From: Clostridiales bacterium FE2011
Lineage (GTDB): Bacteria; Bacillota; Clostridia; Christensenellales; Aristaeellaceae
NCBI GenBank assembly: GCA_017569305.1
Contig: CP069418.1
Location: forward strand, 372,001 to 436,000
Length of the DNA: 64,000 nt
Reading direction: 5' to 3'
The position numbers and the translations under genes are program-made. The first letter of the stretch is position 1. Every line of letters starts with the position of its first letter. A model generated the notes under the pieces. It saw nothing but the letters and a program-made list of their open reading frames with translations. It had not been told where the DNA came from and did no database searches. Shown here piece after piece: positions 16,343 to 25,078 of this stretch.

Positions 16343-17545
16343 TCATTTCACACTCACGAGTGTTACCAGTACTTCCGTCATCTTTTCCATCGCCTGCACC
16401 GGTATCAGTTCTTTCCTTCCGTGGAAATTGTATCCGCCGGTGGACAGGTTGGGACACGGCAGTCCCCGGAAGGACAACTGGGCGCCATCCGTTCCACCCC
16501 GAATGGCCTTCACAATGGGTTCCACACCGTTGTCCAGGAAAGCCGCTTTTGCCCGCTCCAGGATTTCCGGATGCTGCTCCACAATCTCCTTCATGTTCCG
16601 GTAGGAATCCCTCAGTTCAACCGAGACCGTTCCGTCCCCGTACTTCTTATTGAGCACTTCGCAGGCAGTGTTCATCATCTGCTTGCGGCCTTCCAGCTTG
16701 CGAATGTCATGATCCCGCAGGATGTACTTCAGTTCCGCGGCTTCCTCATTGCCGCTCATTTCCATCAGGTGATAGAACCCTTCATACCCTTCGGTATGCT
16801 CCGGCCGCTCCCAGGGCGGCAGCATGCCGGCAAACTCCATCGCCACCAGGGACGCGTTGATCATCTGGTTCTTCGCGCTGCCGGGATGGATATTCACACC
16901 CTTCACCGTTACCTTGCAGGATGCGGCGTTGAAGCACTCATATTCCAGTTCGCCCAGGGCGCCGCCGTCCACCGTATAGGCGAACTCCGCCCCAAAGCCG
17001 GGAATATCAAACAGGTCCGCGCCCCGGCCGATCTCCTCGTCCGGCGTGAATGCCACGCAGATCTTCCCGTGATCCGGCGCGTCCGGCGCCAGCATCTTTT
17101 CACACAGGGTCATGATTTCCGCAACCCCGGCCTTGTCATCCGCTCCCAGCACGGAATCCCCGGAAGTCACGATCAGATCCTGGCCTTTCAGGCTTTCCAG
17201 GAAGCTGAAGCCGCTGATCTCCACCCCGTTCTTCAGGCGGATCACGCTGCCGTCGTAGTTCTCAATCACCTGGGGCACAGTCTTTCCGGGCACTGCGTCT
17301 GATGTGTCCATATGGGCGATCAGCCCGATGGCCAGCGCGTCCGTCTTTCCCTTTGCGGGGATGAATCCGTACACATAGCCGTGCTCATCCATCCGGGCTC
17401 CACTTACGCCCATTGCCTGCATTTCCTTTACCAGCATTTCTCCCAGCACCTTCTGTCCCGGTGTGGAAGGGCAGCACTCATTGGCCTCACAGCTGGTAGT
17501 TTCCACCTGCACATATCTTAAAAACCGTTCTTTCACACTGCTCAT
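16343..17545 (-). CDS. pepT: Peptidase T (tripeptide aminopeptidase, M20B)
   Basis: A 400-residue cytoplasmic enzyme that releases the N-terminal residue from tripeptides. All M20 metal ligands are visible: His78 and Asp80 in AHMDT, Asp136 in LGADDKAG (bridging), Glu170/171 in DEEIG (catalytic base and ligand), Asp193 in VDGG and a final His in NFHGR. The substrate-binding RGGTDGAQLS segment is present. Length and motif order match PepT. It is transcribed alone, downstream of a 134-residue gene. Confidence 0.93.
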   Translation of the reverse strand: MSSVKERFLRYVQVETTSCEANECCPSTPGQKVLGEMLVKEMQAMGVSGARMDEHGYVYGFIPAKGKTDALAIGLIAHMDTSDAVPGKTVPQVIENYDGSVIRLKNGVEISGFSFLESLKGQDLIVTSGDSVLGADDKAGVAEIMTLCEKMLAPDAPDHGKICVAFTPDEEIGRGADLFDIPGFGAEFAYTVDGGALGELEYECFNAASCKVTVKGVNIHPGSAKNQMINASLVAMEFAGMLPPWERPEHTEGYEGFYHLMEMSGNEEAAELKYILRDHDIRKLEGRKQMMNTACEVLNKKYGDGTVSVELRDSYRNMKEIVEQHPEILERAKAAFLDNGVEPIVKAIRGGTDGAQLSFRGLPCPNLSTGGYNFHGRKELIPVQAMEKMTEVLVTLVSVK

Positions 17546-17593
17546 GGATTGATTGCCTCTTTTCTTTTGCTTTCTCTGTTGTTGCTGCCGCCG

Positions 17594-17998
17594 TCAGAAG
17601 AGCAAGCCTTCCTTTCTCATCTGTTCCTCGTACAGCATGATCTTTTTCAGGTTTACCGTTCCCGGAAGGGAAAAGACCTTTATCTTCCTGATCCGGACAT
17701 CTTCGCCGGAGTAATACCTGCAGAAAACAGTTTCGTCTCCCAGCTCAGACACCCGCTTATTCCCTGCTGTCAGCTTATACCGGTATGCCGCCTTTTCCCC
17801 GGGACTGTACAGGTAGCCGATGACCTTATCACCGCACCGAATACTCCATACCACATTGCCGAAATACGGCACATATCCGGCCAGCTGCTTCATCAGGTCC
17901 GAAAGACGCGCCTGTTCGTCCAGAACCAGATCCTTTTCCTCCGGTCCGGCGAAGTCATCTCCCAGGCACACGCTGGAACGTGTCGCGCGAATCCGCAT
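17594..17998 (-). CDS. Conserved-looking protein of unknown function
   Basis: A 134-residue soluble protein. It has a Glu/Asp-rich early helix (PEEKDLVLDEQARLSDLMKQ) and alternating short beta strands (VVWSIRCGDKVIGYLYS) with no recognised motif. The N terminus starts basic (MRIRATRSS) but no signal peptide is clear. It sits 14 bases downstream of the zinc-ribbon membrane protein at 18013 and may share its transcript. Confidence 0.55.
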   Translation of the reverse strand: MRIRATRSSVCLGDDFAGPEEKDLVLDEQARLSDLMKQLAGYVPYFGNVVWSIRCGDKVIGYLYSPGEKAAYRYKLTAGNKRVSELGDETVFCRYYSGEDVRIRKIKVFSLPGTVNLKKIMLYEEQMRKEGLLF

Positions 17999-18012
17999 AT
18001 TCCTTGTTCCTC

Positions 18013-18606
18013 TCAGTTCACAAACAGGTTCTTGCGTCTGGCATAATAGGTGCTGTTGATCCCCAGCATCATGATGTTCTTCATGATATCCAGGAGCGTA
18101 AGCCTGTCAATTTTCGACTGCGGGAGAATCCTTCCCTGCCAGACCTGCAGAACCATGGGCACAATGATGCAGATGATATACATCACTTTCAGGGAAGAAG
18201 GACCCTCTTTCTTGTATCTCCGCAGCCTGTTATACACCGTGATCGCAAATACCCCGATGGCAATCTGCGCCACGCCGCAGAAAACAGTATAGGTCTGTAG
18301 TCCCTTAACCGTTTTGAAGAAAGCAATCCATTCCGGATCACGATACCGGTTCATATATCCGATGCCGGTGATAATGCTCCAGATGGCATTCACGATCAGG
18401 AAGAAGAGCAGAACCCTGTGCCAGATCATCCCCTGTTCGCTGTTGATAACCTTCTCTGCCTTCTTCGGCCTTTCCGGATGCCAGCGGTATTCTTCCGCAA
18501 TACTGGGCTGATATGCCGCTGCCGTCTCTCCGTATTCCGCCCCGCAGTTAGGACAGTACTTGCTGGTGTCGTCAAACTCCGCGCCGCATCCTGCACACTT
18601 TTTCAT
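18013..18606 (-). CDS. Zinc-ribbon four-helix membrane protein (paralog 1)
   Basis: A 197-residue protein. An N-terminal zinc ribbon (CAGCG...CPNCG) is followed by a Pro/Glu linker and about four membrane segments. It ends with INSTYYARRKNLFVN, nearly the same as in the proteins at 18637 and 20198 (INSSYYAKRSELFVN and VNSIYYSKHKDIFVN). These are three diverged copies. The shape, a cytoplasmic zinc ribbon joined to a small membrane domain, is common in Clostridia but has no known role. Confidence 0.7.
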   Translation of the reverse strand: MKKCAGCGAEFDDTSKYCPNCGAEYGETAAAYQPSIAEEYRWHPERPKKAEKVINSEQGMIWHRVLLFFLIVNAIWSIITGIGYMNRYRDPEWIAFFKTVKGLQTYTVFCGVAQIAIGVFAITVYNRLRRYKKEGPSSLKVMYIICIIVPMVLQVWQGRILPQSKIDRLTLLDIMKNIMMLGINSTYYARRKNLFVN

Positions 18607-18636
18607 TTCCGCTGCCCTCTTCCCTTGATTCTGGAC

Positions 18637-19203
18637 TTAATTGACAAACAGTTCACTGCGTTTGGCGTAATATGAGCTGTTGATGATCAGCATCACAACC
18701 AATCCGATGATATAACAGCAGTTCCAGACATTGAACATATTCGTGTTCATAGCAGAAGACATCCAGCTCAAATTAACGATGTTGAGGACAATTCCCAGCA
18801 CATACATGACCTTCAGGGAAACTGGTCCGTTCGACCTATATCCCTTCAGCCGTTTCCATACGATGACCTGAAATACGCCCATAGCAATGCGTGTCACATT
18901 CATAAACCGGTAGCTATTCACCAGTTCAGAATACTTGTTCTTATATTCTGTGATATCCATCAGTCCGCGAGGTGTCAGCACGTTCTCTCTCATGATAAAA
19001 ACGATGCCTATCAGGACATTTAAAACCGCCCCGATGATCAGGAGTGCCAGCACGATACTATGCCATTTCATCGGATACTCTGCTGCCTTGGCTTCAGACA
19101 CAGTGATCCCTTCACCGCTTTCATCCTGAAGCACAGTGTCGCAGTACGGGCAGACTTTACTGCTTCCCTTGACGGGTGCGCCGCAGCTTGTACAGTTTTT
19201 CAT
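18637..19203 (-). CDS. Zinc-ribbon four-helix membrane protein (paralog 2)
   Basis: A 188-residue protein with CTSCG...CPYCD at the start, four hydrophobic segments and the shared end INSSYYAKRSELFVN. AGGAGG lies seven bases before the start. A -10 (TATAAT) at about 19242-19247 and a near-WalR repeat at 19270 lie upstream. It is 30 bases ahead of paralog 1, probably the same transcript. Confidence 0.7.
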   Translation of the reverse strand: MKNCTSCGAPVKGSSKVCPYCDTVLQDESGEGITVSEAKAAEYPMKWHSIVLALLIIGAVLNVLIGIVFIMRENVLTPRGLMDITEYKNKYSELVNSYRFMNVTRIAMGVFQVIVWKRLKGYRSNGPVSLKVMYVLGIVLNIVNLSWMSSAMNTNMFNVWNCCYIIGLVVMLIINSSYYAKRSELFVN

Positions 19204-19269
19204 CTCCGGGCCTCCTGACTCAGCTTGAACACTCTGGTGACATTATAACTTGCCACTCCGCGGGTGTCG

Positions 19270-19286
19270 AGTAACAATCCTGTAAA
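19270..19286 (+). promoter_or_regulatory. Near-match WalR-type direct repeat
   Basis: AGTAAC-AATCC-TGTAAA differs from TGTWAH-N5-TGTWAH at one base. It is about 25 bases upstream of TATAAT that precedes the minus-strand gene at 18637-19203. Confidence 0.35.
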
Positions 19287-19289
19287 TTC

Positions 19290-19860
19290 GAGTGTTTTTA
19301 GTGTTTAGTGTTTGAGTGCTTTACCTTTCGTCATTTTCCCGAATCATACTTTGCTCCCGTTGCAAGGAACATCTTAACCTGCATGATGTCATCCTGAGCA
19401 AGGCCGCAGGCCGCGTCGAATGGATCTCCCCGCCGTTGCGATAATGTCATTCCGACTGTAGCGTCAGCGAAATGGAAGAGTCCCTTACTCAGTGCCGCAG
19501 GCACAAAAAAACTGCAGACACTTTCTGTCCACAGTCACTTCGCATCTTAATGCTATCACGCAAAACCACTTTACGCAACTACACGTTACTATACATTACT
19601 ATACGATTTAGAGAATTATCACTTTCTGCCCACAGTCGCTTCACATACTAACATTATCACATGGCAAGGATACCGTTCAAGTGATTTTTATGGAATTATA
19701 GTGAAGTATCAAAATCGCCCCGCCGGAGCGTCCACCCTGTCATCTCAACCAATGCGATATGTTTCCGCGATGGTGTCATTCCGACCGACCGAAGGGAGTG
19801 GAGGAATCCCTTACTACGTCCGAAGGACGCTTTATTTTTCAGTTTTCAGTTTTAAGTTTT
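19290..19860. repeat. Gene-free stretch with dispersed and direct repeats
   Basis: This 570-base stretch has no credible gene. It contains the dispersed elements GTCATCCTGAGCAAGG (19387), GTCATTCCGACTG (19446) and GTCATTCCGACCGA...GGAGGAATCCCTT (19784-19813). It also has an imperfect direct repeat of about 47 bases, starting CACTTTCTGTCCACAGTC (19519) and CACTTTCTGCCCACAGTC (19621) and ending in ATTATCAC or GCTATCAC. Near 19850 there is a simple run of TTTTCAG/TTTTAAG repeats. Confidence 0.6.
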
Positions 19861-19865
19861 AAGTA

Positions 19866-20183
19866 TTAATTGGTTTCTTCCAGGTATCTTACCTTTTTTC
19901 CCGTCTTCTTCGCGTACTCAATCTCCGACCTGGTGCTGCTTCCGATATATCCCCCTACGTTAATCACATAAATCTCATCCGCCATGTCGATCTTCCGCTT
20001 ATGCATATCATCCAGCATTTCCTTGGTGCCTTCTGTCCAGACCTCATTATCCCCGGAGTGTCCGAACATGCCTACGCTGATAACAATATTCCCTTCCAGG
20101 GTCAGCCGTTTCTGGGCTTCCATGAATTCATCCTTGAAGCGGGTACTTCCACAGAGGGTAATCACTTTATACTTTCCAACCAT
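19866..20183 (-). CDS. Nucleoside 2-deoxyribosyltransferase-like fold protein
   Basis: A 105-residue protein. The N-terminal VITLCGSTRF, the mid-segment MADEIYVINVGGYIG and SSTRSEIEYA fit the small NDT/DUF4406-like nucleotide-binding family: a glycine-rich strand-loop at the start, then an acidic strand and a Ser/Glu motif. Such proteins bind or cleave nucleoside glycosidic bonds, or bind nucleotides in defence contexts; the activity here is not shown. It lies between zinc-ribbon paralogs 2 and 3 and may share the transcript of paralog 3, whose stop is 14 bases upstream. Confidence 0.6.
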   Translation of the reverse strand: MVGKYKVITLCGSTRFKDEFMEAQKRLTLEGNIVISVGMFGHSGDNEVWTEGTKEMLDDMHKRKIDMADEIYVINVGGYIGSSTRSEIEYAKKTGKKVRYLEETN

Positions 20184-20197
20184 GGTTATAGATCCTC

Positions 20198-20782
20198 TCA
20201 GTTCACAAATATATCCTTGTGTTTGCTATAGTAAATGCTGTTGACAACCAGCATCAGAATATCAGGCAAAAAAGAATCAGCTATTCCCGTCATCGACAGA
20301 TCAGCATTCGGTGATATGGAAACCAGCCACATCGTAAGGATCAAAGATCCTGCAATACTCATCCCGTACAGTATCTTCACAGATCCGGGACCGCTTCTCA
20401 TATACTTTCCCAGCCGGTATAAACAGATCACTGCGAAAACGCCAATGGCTATATTCTCTATCCCAATACCAAGAAACAGATTCCTCACTGGAACCATACT
20501 TTCAGGTACATCTGAGTCAACATAACCTCTCAGTATGGAAAGGCCCCTGATCAGGCAGCGTACAGCCCTTATCCCCACAAGGAACAATACAATCTTATGC
20601 CATAGCATCATCCCTTGTGTATTGTTTATTATCTTCTTTTCCTTCTTCGGTTGCTCCGGCTGCCCGCCGGATTCTTCACTGTTTCCGGCAGGACGTTCCT
20701 CCGGCCCGTACTCCGTTCCGCAATAAGGGCAGAATTTGCTGGTATCGTCAAACGTCGCACCACAGGCTGTGCATTTTTTCAT
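20198..20782 (-). CDS. Zinc-ribbon four-helix membrane protein (paralog 3)
   Basis: A 194-residue protein from Met 20782, which is preceded by AGGAGG. A zinc ribbon (CTACG...CPYCG), a Glu/Pro-rich linker, four hydrophobic segments and the C-terminal VNSIYYSKHKDIFVN make it a copy of the proteins at 18013 and 18637. A TATAATG lies upstream at about 20825-20831, as in paralog 2. Confidence 0.7.
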   Translation of the reverse strand: MKKCTACGATFDDTSKFCPYCGTEYGPEERPAGNSEESGGQPEQPKKEKKIINNTQGMMLWHKIVLFLVGIRAVRCLIRGLSILRGYVDSDVPESMVPVRNLFLGIGIENIAIGVFAVICLYRLGKYMRSGPGSVKILYGMSIAGSLILTMWLVSISPNADLSMTGIADSFLPDILMLVVNSIYYSKHKDIFVN

Positions 20783-20888
20783 AGCTAGCCTCCTGGGTAA
20801 GATGTGAAACAATTCTGGAGACATTATAGCTGGAGAGATGGTGGTGTGTCGAGAGATAATACTGTATCCTATTATCCTCCCATATATT

Positions 20889-23800
20889 TTAGTAATACCA
20901 ATTTATTCGACTAATAATCACTGAAGGCACCCCATCTAACACACCCCAAGAGGAGTATTCTTCATTAACCTGGCCTTCTACTGTTATGCTGGATATTCTA
21001 TTAATCATTCCTAGTAAGTCCTGTGTTTTATTGTCCCATCCCCAACTCTTATAATCTTCCAGGACAATCTCAACATAAGAGTTACCTGAATAACACAACA
21101 AATACACATCACAATTATCATTGTTCTGTGCCAAACTCTTTGCGATTAAAGTATTTTGAAAATTACCATCTCCTATATCAATTGTCCAGTTACCAATCTT
21201 CAACCCGCTTAATTTTACATATTTTCCTTTATAAAAATTCTTGCTTCCATTAAGTATTGAAATACTTATGGGTTTATAATACGGAGATACATATTGGCTC
21301 ACTAGATTTGCATTACTTTCAACTGTATATTTCTTTGCTATAACTTTATAAGTATAATAATTGCCAGTTTCAACTTCTTTATCTACCCATTTGGATTGTG
21401 TGGTTGTCCCTAAAAGAATTGAACCTCGCCACACTTCATAGTTAATTGCTCCTTTTACCTTTGACCAAGTGATTGTTACAGTATCGTTTTTTACTGACAT
21501 CTTCAGATTGCGAGGTTTCTCTGGTTTTTCAACGTTTAAAGAGATGATGGCATTATATTCATCTTTAGTAATAATACCATCTTCCCGCAATCCAAGAGCT
21601 TTTTCCGCTTTCTTTATACTGTTTGTATATTTATTTTCATATACACTATGCTTCTCTGTTAGTTTCTGAATAAATGAAAGATCCGTAAGTTTCTCCAGTA
21701 ATGCCTGAACGTTACTGCTATCATCTCCCGTACATATAGCATCTGATAATTCCATATATTCATCTATTGTAATAAAACCGTCGTTATTAAATCCAAAATG
21801 TTCTTCTATTGTTTGTACATATGGGATGTACTCTTCTTTGTAGATTTTAGTATCAATTTTCCCTTTTGTTTTGATACCAAGAAGTTTTATATATACCAAT
21901 ATTTCTTCTACATGATCTCCTTGACTTTCTGGTTTTATCAATTCATACTGTCCAAATTCATCTGCATAATATTGTATTACTGTTGCGATATTCCCTTGTT
22001 TTACCAACTGATCTATCCGTTGTTTTTTTACATTCAACAATTGCTCTTCAGAATCAAGATAATCTTCAGCCATTTGATAGTATTTTATTGCTACAGTCAA
22101 ATTGCTTTTCTGCTTAAACTGTGCTATTGCATAGCATATTTTCTTATACAACTCTATTGCATTAGAATTAGACTTATATGCATCAAGCTTTACGAGAAGA
22201 CTTTCTAAATCCGTACATTTTTTCTCTGACATTGCTTCAGGGTTTGTATAAATACTTTCATATTTGTACTGTATCTCTGCAACGCTTGCCTTAACAACCA
22301 TTTCATCTGCATCACCGAATCCAGAAATCTGCTTATATAGTTTTATTGCTTTTTCGAAATCATTATTATCAAATGCTTCTTTAGCCGCAAGGTAAACCTT
22401 GTCCTTTTCTTCTTCCTCAATAGATTTGATTCTATCTTTTGCATCTTTATAGTCTCCAGCTTTAGAAAACAGCTTCTTAGCATTATCTTTTTCACCATTC
22501 TCTATAGCCATCTCTGCTTCTTCATAATATGATCTTAGGATAATAGTACTTGCATCCTGATAATCCCCTACCTTGTCCAATGTTTTTCTGCATTGTGTGT
22601 AATCCTGCTCATTCAACAAGCTTAGTCCTTTAGCATAGTATACTGCTTTTATCTGCTCAGTTGCATCCGAGTACGATCCAGCGTTCTGGAATGCTTCCAC
22701 TGCTCTGTCAAATTCCCCATCATTGAGGAGTTTAACACCCTCATCATAAAATGCTTTTAAATAACGGGTGTTCTCTCCTTTAATCTGCTCTTTTGCATCA
22801 CTGTAATCCCCTGCCATTGTAAAGGCTTTGACTATGTCATCGTGATCTCCATTATTGTCTTGTAAATAAATACCCTGTTCATAATAACATTTGCTTATTC
22901 GGGATTTTGCCTCCACATGATCTCCTGCATTGGTTTTATATGAACCGCTGTTATATGATCCAAGTGCTTCCAGAATTGTTATAGCTCCGGCATAATCATT
23001 TTCTGATTCTTTTTCAATTGCCACATTAAGTGATTCAATTAATTGTATATGGTTCTGACCACACTCTCCACAGAATTTGTTGCTGCTATTGATCTTGCCG
23101 CATACGCATATCCAATATGGTTTTTCAGCTCCACATTCCTGGCAGTATCTGGTTGTATTCTCTTTTCCACAATTCAAGCAAATCCATGTTTCTGTCGTTG
23201 AAGAAGATTTCTGAGACGTCACTTCTTTATCTGTTGACTCAGTAGCAGCAATGTTATCATGCTTATACACACCTGAAAAATCCATTTTGGCGGTGTGTTT
23301 ATGATCACGAAATGTATATTCTTTACCATCCCAGGCATTATACATAGCCTGTGCCACAGCAATATTCACAGCAAAATTAAGATTCTGAGCGTCTGTACTC
23401 TCTCCGTACTCGTCTTTGCTTTTATATATTGCCGATGTTACACCTATTACTTTTCCATCATCATTAAATAAAGCACCTCCGCTGCTTCCAGGCGAAATCG
23501 GTGCAGTAATCTGTATCTCAGGTATTCCTTCTGTAACAAACTGATAACTGACAATGCCTGTTGATACAGTGTTCTTCAATCCTTTAGGACTGCCAATAGC
23601 TACCACTGGAGAACCTCGTTTTAATTGATCATCCGGATACAACTCCAGTGCTTTCAGTTTTGTTTTCTCAGAGAAACGCAAAATCGCTATATCCGAGTTT
23701 TCATCTGCGCATAAAACTTTGTCCAATTCATATGTATTGTCATCATCATCTGACGCAATAACAACTCTCGCGCCATCAATTACATGGTAATTTGTTATAA

Positions 23801-24005
23801 GTGTTGAACTATCAAAGGCAACAAACCCACTACCCGTTGCAAACGGTTCTTCATCAAACATGCTCTCATAAACATATATTTTTAACACAGATTTAGCAGC
23901 TTTCTCGATTGCGTCCGCATCACTTGAAAAGCCTCCAGCCAATGTACAAGAAGCTATAGCAATACACAGTATAATGATACCCAAACTGATTAAGAGTTTC
24001 CTCAT
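20889..24005 (-). CDS. Secreted trypsin-like protease fused to zinc ribbons, TPR-like repeats and FN3 domain
   Basis: A 1038-residue protein. A signal sequence (1-22; Cys20 might be a lipid site, but the motif is weak) is followed by an HtrA-like serine protease with His74 (TNYHVI), Asp105 (NSDIAIL) and Ser175 (PGSSGG). Two zinc ribbons (about 275-315) and a long run of TPR-like helices (about 330-650, repeated 'AGDYxDAKEQI' turns) follow. Then come two short peptidoglycan-binding-like motifs (FGFNNDGFITIDEY, LGLREDGIITKDEY), a fibronectin III domain with ITWSKVKGAINYEVW and a beta-rich end. No PDZ domain is visible. It is A+T-rich compared with flanking genes, like the restriction island. 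Confidence 0.8.
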   Translation of the reverse strand: MRKLLISLGIIILCIAIASCTLAGGFSSDADAIEKAAKSVLKIYVYESMFDEEPFATGSGFVAFDSSTLITNYHVIDGARVVIASDDDDNTYELDKVLCADENSDIAILRFSEKTKLKALELYPDDQLKRGSPVVAIGSPKGLKNTVSTGIVSYQFVTEGIPEIQITAPISPGSSGGALFNDDGKVIGVTSAIYKSKDEYGESTDAQNLNFAVNIAVAQAMYNAWDGKEYTFRDHKHTAKMDFSGVYKHDNIAATESTDKEVTSQKSSSTTETWICLNCGKENTTRYCQECGAEKPYWICVCGKINSSNKFCGECGQNHIQLIESLNVAIEKESENDYAGAITILEALGSYNSGSYKTNAGDHVEAKSRISKCYYEQGIYLQDNNGDHDDIVKAFTMAGDYSDAKEQIKGENTRYLKAFYDEGVKLLNDGEFDRAVEAFQNAGSYSDATEQIKAVYYAKGLSLLNEQDYTQCRKTLDKVGDYQDASTIILRSYYEEAEMAIENGEKDNAKKLFSKAGDYKDAKDRIKSIEEEEKDKVYLAAKEAFDNNDFEKAIKLYKQISGFGDADEMVVKASVAEIQYKYESIYTNPEAMSEKKCTDLESLLVKLDAYKSNSNAIELYKKICYAIAQFKQKSNLTVAIKYYQMAEDYLDSEEQLLNVKKQRIDQLVKQGNIATVIQYYADEFGQYELIKPESQGDHVEEILVYIKLLGIKTKGKIDTKIYKEEYIPYVQTIEEHFGFNNDGFITIDEYMELSDAICTGDDSSNVQALLEKLTDLSFIQKLTEKHSVYENKYTNSIKKAEKALGLREDGIITKDEYNAIISLNVEKPEKPRNLKMSVKNDTVTITWSKVKGAINYEVWRGSILLGTTTQSKWVDKEVETGNYYTYKVIAKKYTVESNANLVSQYVSPYYKPISISILNGSKNFYKGKYVKLSGLKIGNWTIDIGDGNFQNTLIAKSLAQNNDNCDVYLLCYSGNSYVEIVLEDYKSWGWDNKTQDLLGMINRISSITVEGQVNEEYSSWGVLDGVPSVIISRINWYY

Positions 24006-24140
24006 AGAGATTCCCCTCTCGCCATGGTATGATCTGTTATCTAAAGGCGTTTCTTCTTTACTTCTACATAGTTTCTAGTTGGTTTTATTCATCATATCAT
24101 ACAACAATGTATCAATAAAGGTTTTTCATAAATATATAAA

Positions 24141-24168
24141 GAAATCGTCGTTTCAATGCGACGATTTC
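24141..24168 (-). terminator. Terminator of the restriction/defence operon
   Basis: Perfect 10-bp stem GAAATCGTCG / CGACGATTTC with an eight-base loop, followed on the minus strand by a T-rich run. It lies 11 bases past the HEPN-like gene. Confidence 0.8.
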
Positions 24169-24178
24169 CTATAACTTA

Positions 24179-25060
24179 TTACTCATTTATTTGTTCGATT
24201 CCGCTATCAACATTATGATTATCTGTTGAGTTTGAATCTTCGTGGTCTCTTTTACCCAGTTCGGTCATACGTATTGTCCCATAGATCATATTCAATACCT
24301 TTATACAATCTAAGCGTGTATATTCTCTATTGCTTCGTCCGTGTACTATCCAGTGACGATTTAATAACTCTGGTTCTTCTTTTTTGAAATCACTATCACT
24401 GCCAAATGAATCAAGAGCGTCTTTATATGTTAATAACAAAACATAATCTTCTGCTTCGAGATCGTCTATATAAAAGTCGCCTCTCTCTTTGATTCTTTGA
24501 TGTATTGCTTCCACGCGTGGTTTAATATGCACATTCTTAATTTGTTCTGATCCTTCGGATAGCATCCTATCCAACACTATTGTAAATGTCAATATTGCAG
24601 AATTATATTCATTTCGATATAAAGCAGATACACCCTGTTCAAAAGTTAGATTATGTGCCATCCCATTTCGGATTAAATCTATCGTTTCTTTTACAAAGTC
24701 ATCATTCTCTATGTACTTTTCAATTGCGCCATCAATCACATAAGACTTACCTGCCGTGTTTACCTCTTCAACCAATTCTATAGAAACTTTCTTCCTCAGC
24801 ACATATTGATTTTGCCCCAGATTATTAACCGCTTTATGTGTTGCAGAAATCTCGCATAGCTTTTCTAAGGCCGGCAAATAATAATCTATGTTAGCTTTTA
24901 TCGTTTCTGATATTTCTTTATAGGGTTGAAAAAGCGTTATCAATGCTTGTCCAATTTGTTGAACATCAATAGATTGTATGCTTTTAAATATCGGTAAATC
25001 TTCTAAAGCCTTTACTATTCCCACAAGTGCTTCGTAATTGTTTGAATTCAATATCATCAC
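24179..25060 (-). CDS. HEPN-like protein at the end of the restriction operon
   Basis: A 293-residue helical protein. Near its end is LNRHWIVHGRSNREYTRLD, a match to the Rx4-6H motif of HEPN RNase-like domains, here R-H-W-I-V-H-G, with the downstream YTRLDCIKVLNMIYG typical of that family. A second motif, RNGMAHNL, is at about 132-139. Families of this type often sit in phage-defence loci and may cut RNA on activation. It starts 18 bases after hsdR and is followed by the operon terminator. Activity unproven. Confidence 0.6.
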   Translation of the reverse strand: MMILNSNNYEALVGIVKALEDLPIFKSIQSIDVQQIGQALITLFQPYKEISETIKANIDYYLPALEKLCEISATHKAVNNLGQNQYVLRKKVSIELVEEVNTAGKSYVIDGAIEKYIENDDFVKETIDLIRNGMAHNLTFEQGVSALYRNEYNSAILTFTIVLDRMLSEGSEQIKNVHIKPRVEAIHQRIKERGDFYIDDLEAEDYVLLLTYKDALDSFGSDSDFKKEEPELLNRHWIVHGRSNREYTRLDCIKVLNMIYGTIRMTELGKRDHEDSNSTDNHNVDSGIEQINE

Positions 25061-25078
25061 AAACCTTTCAATTACCTT

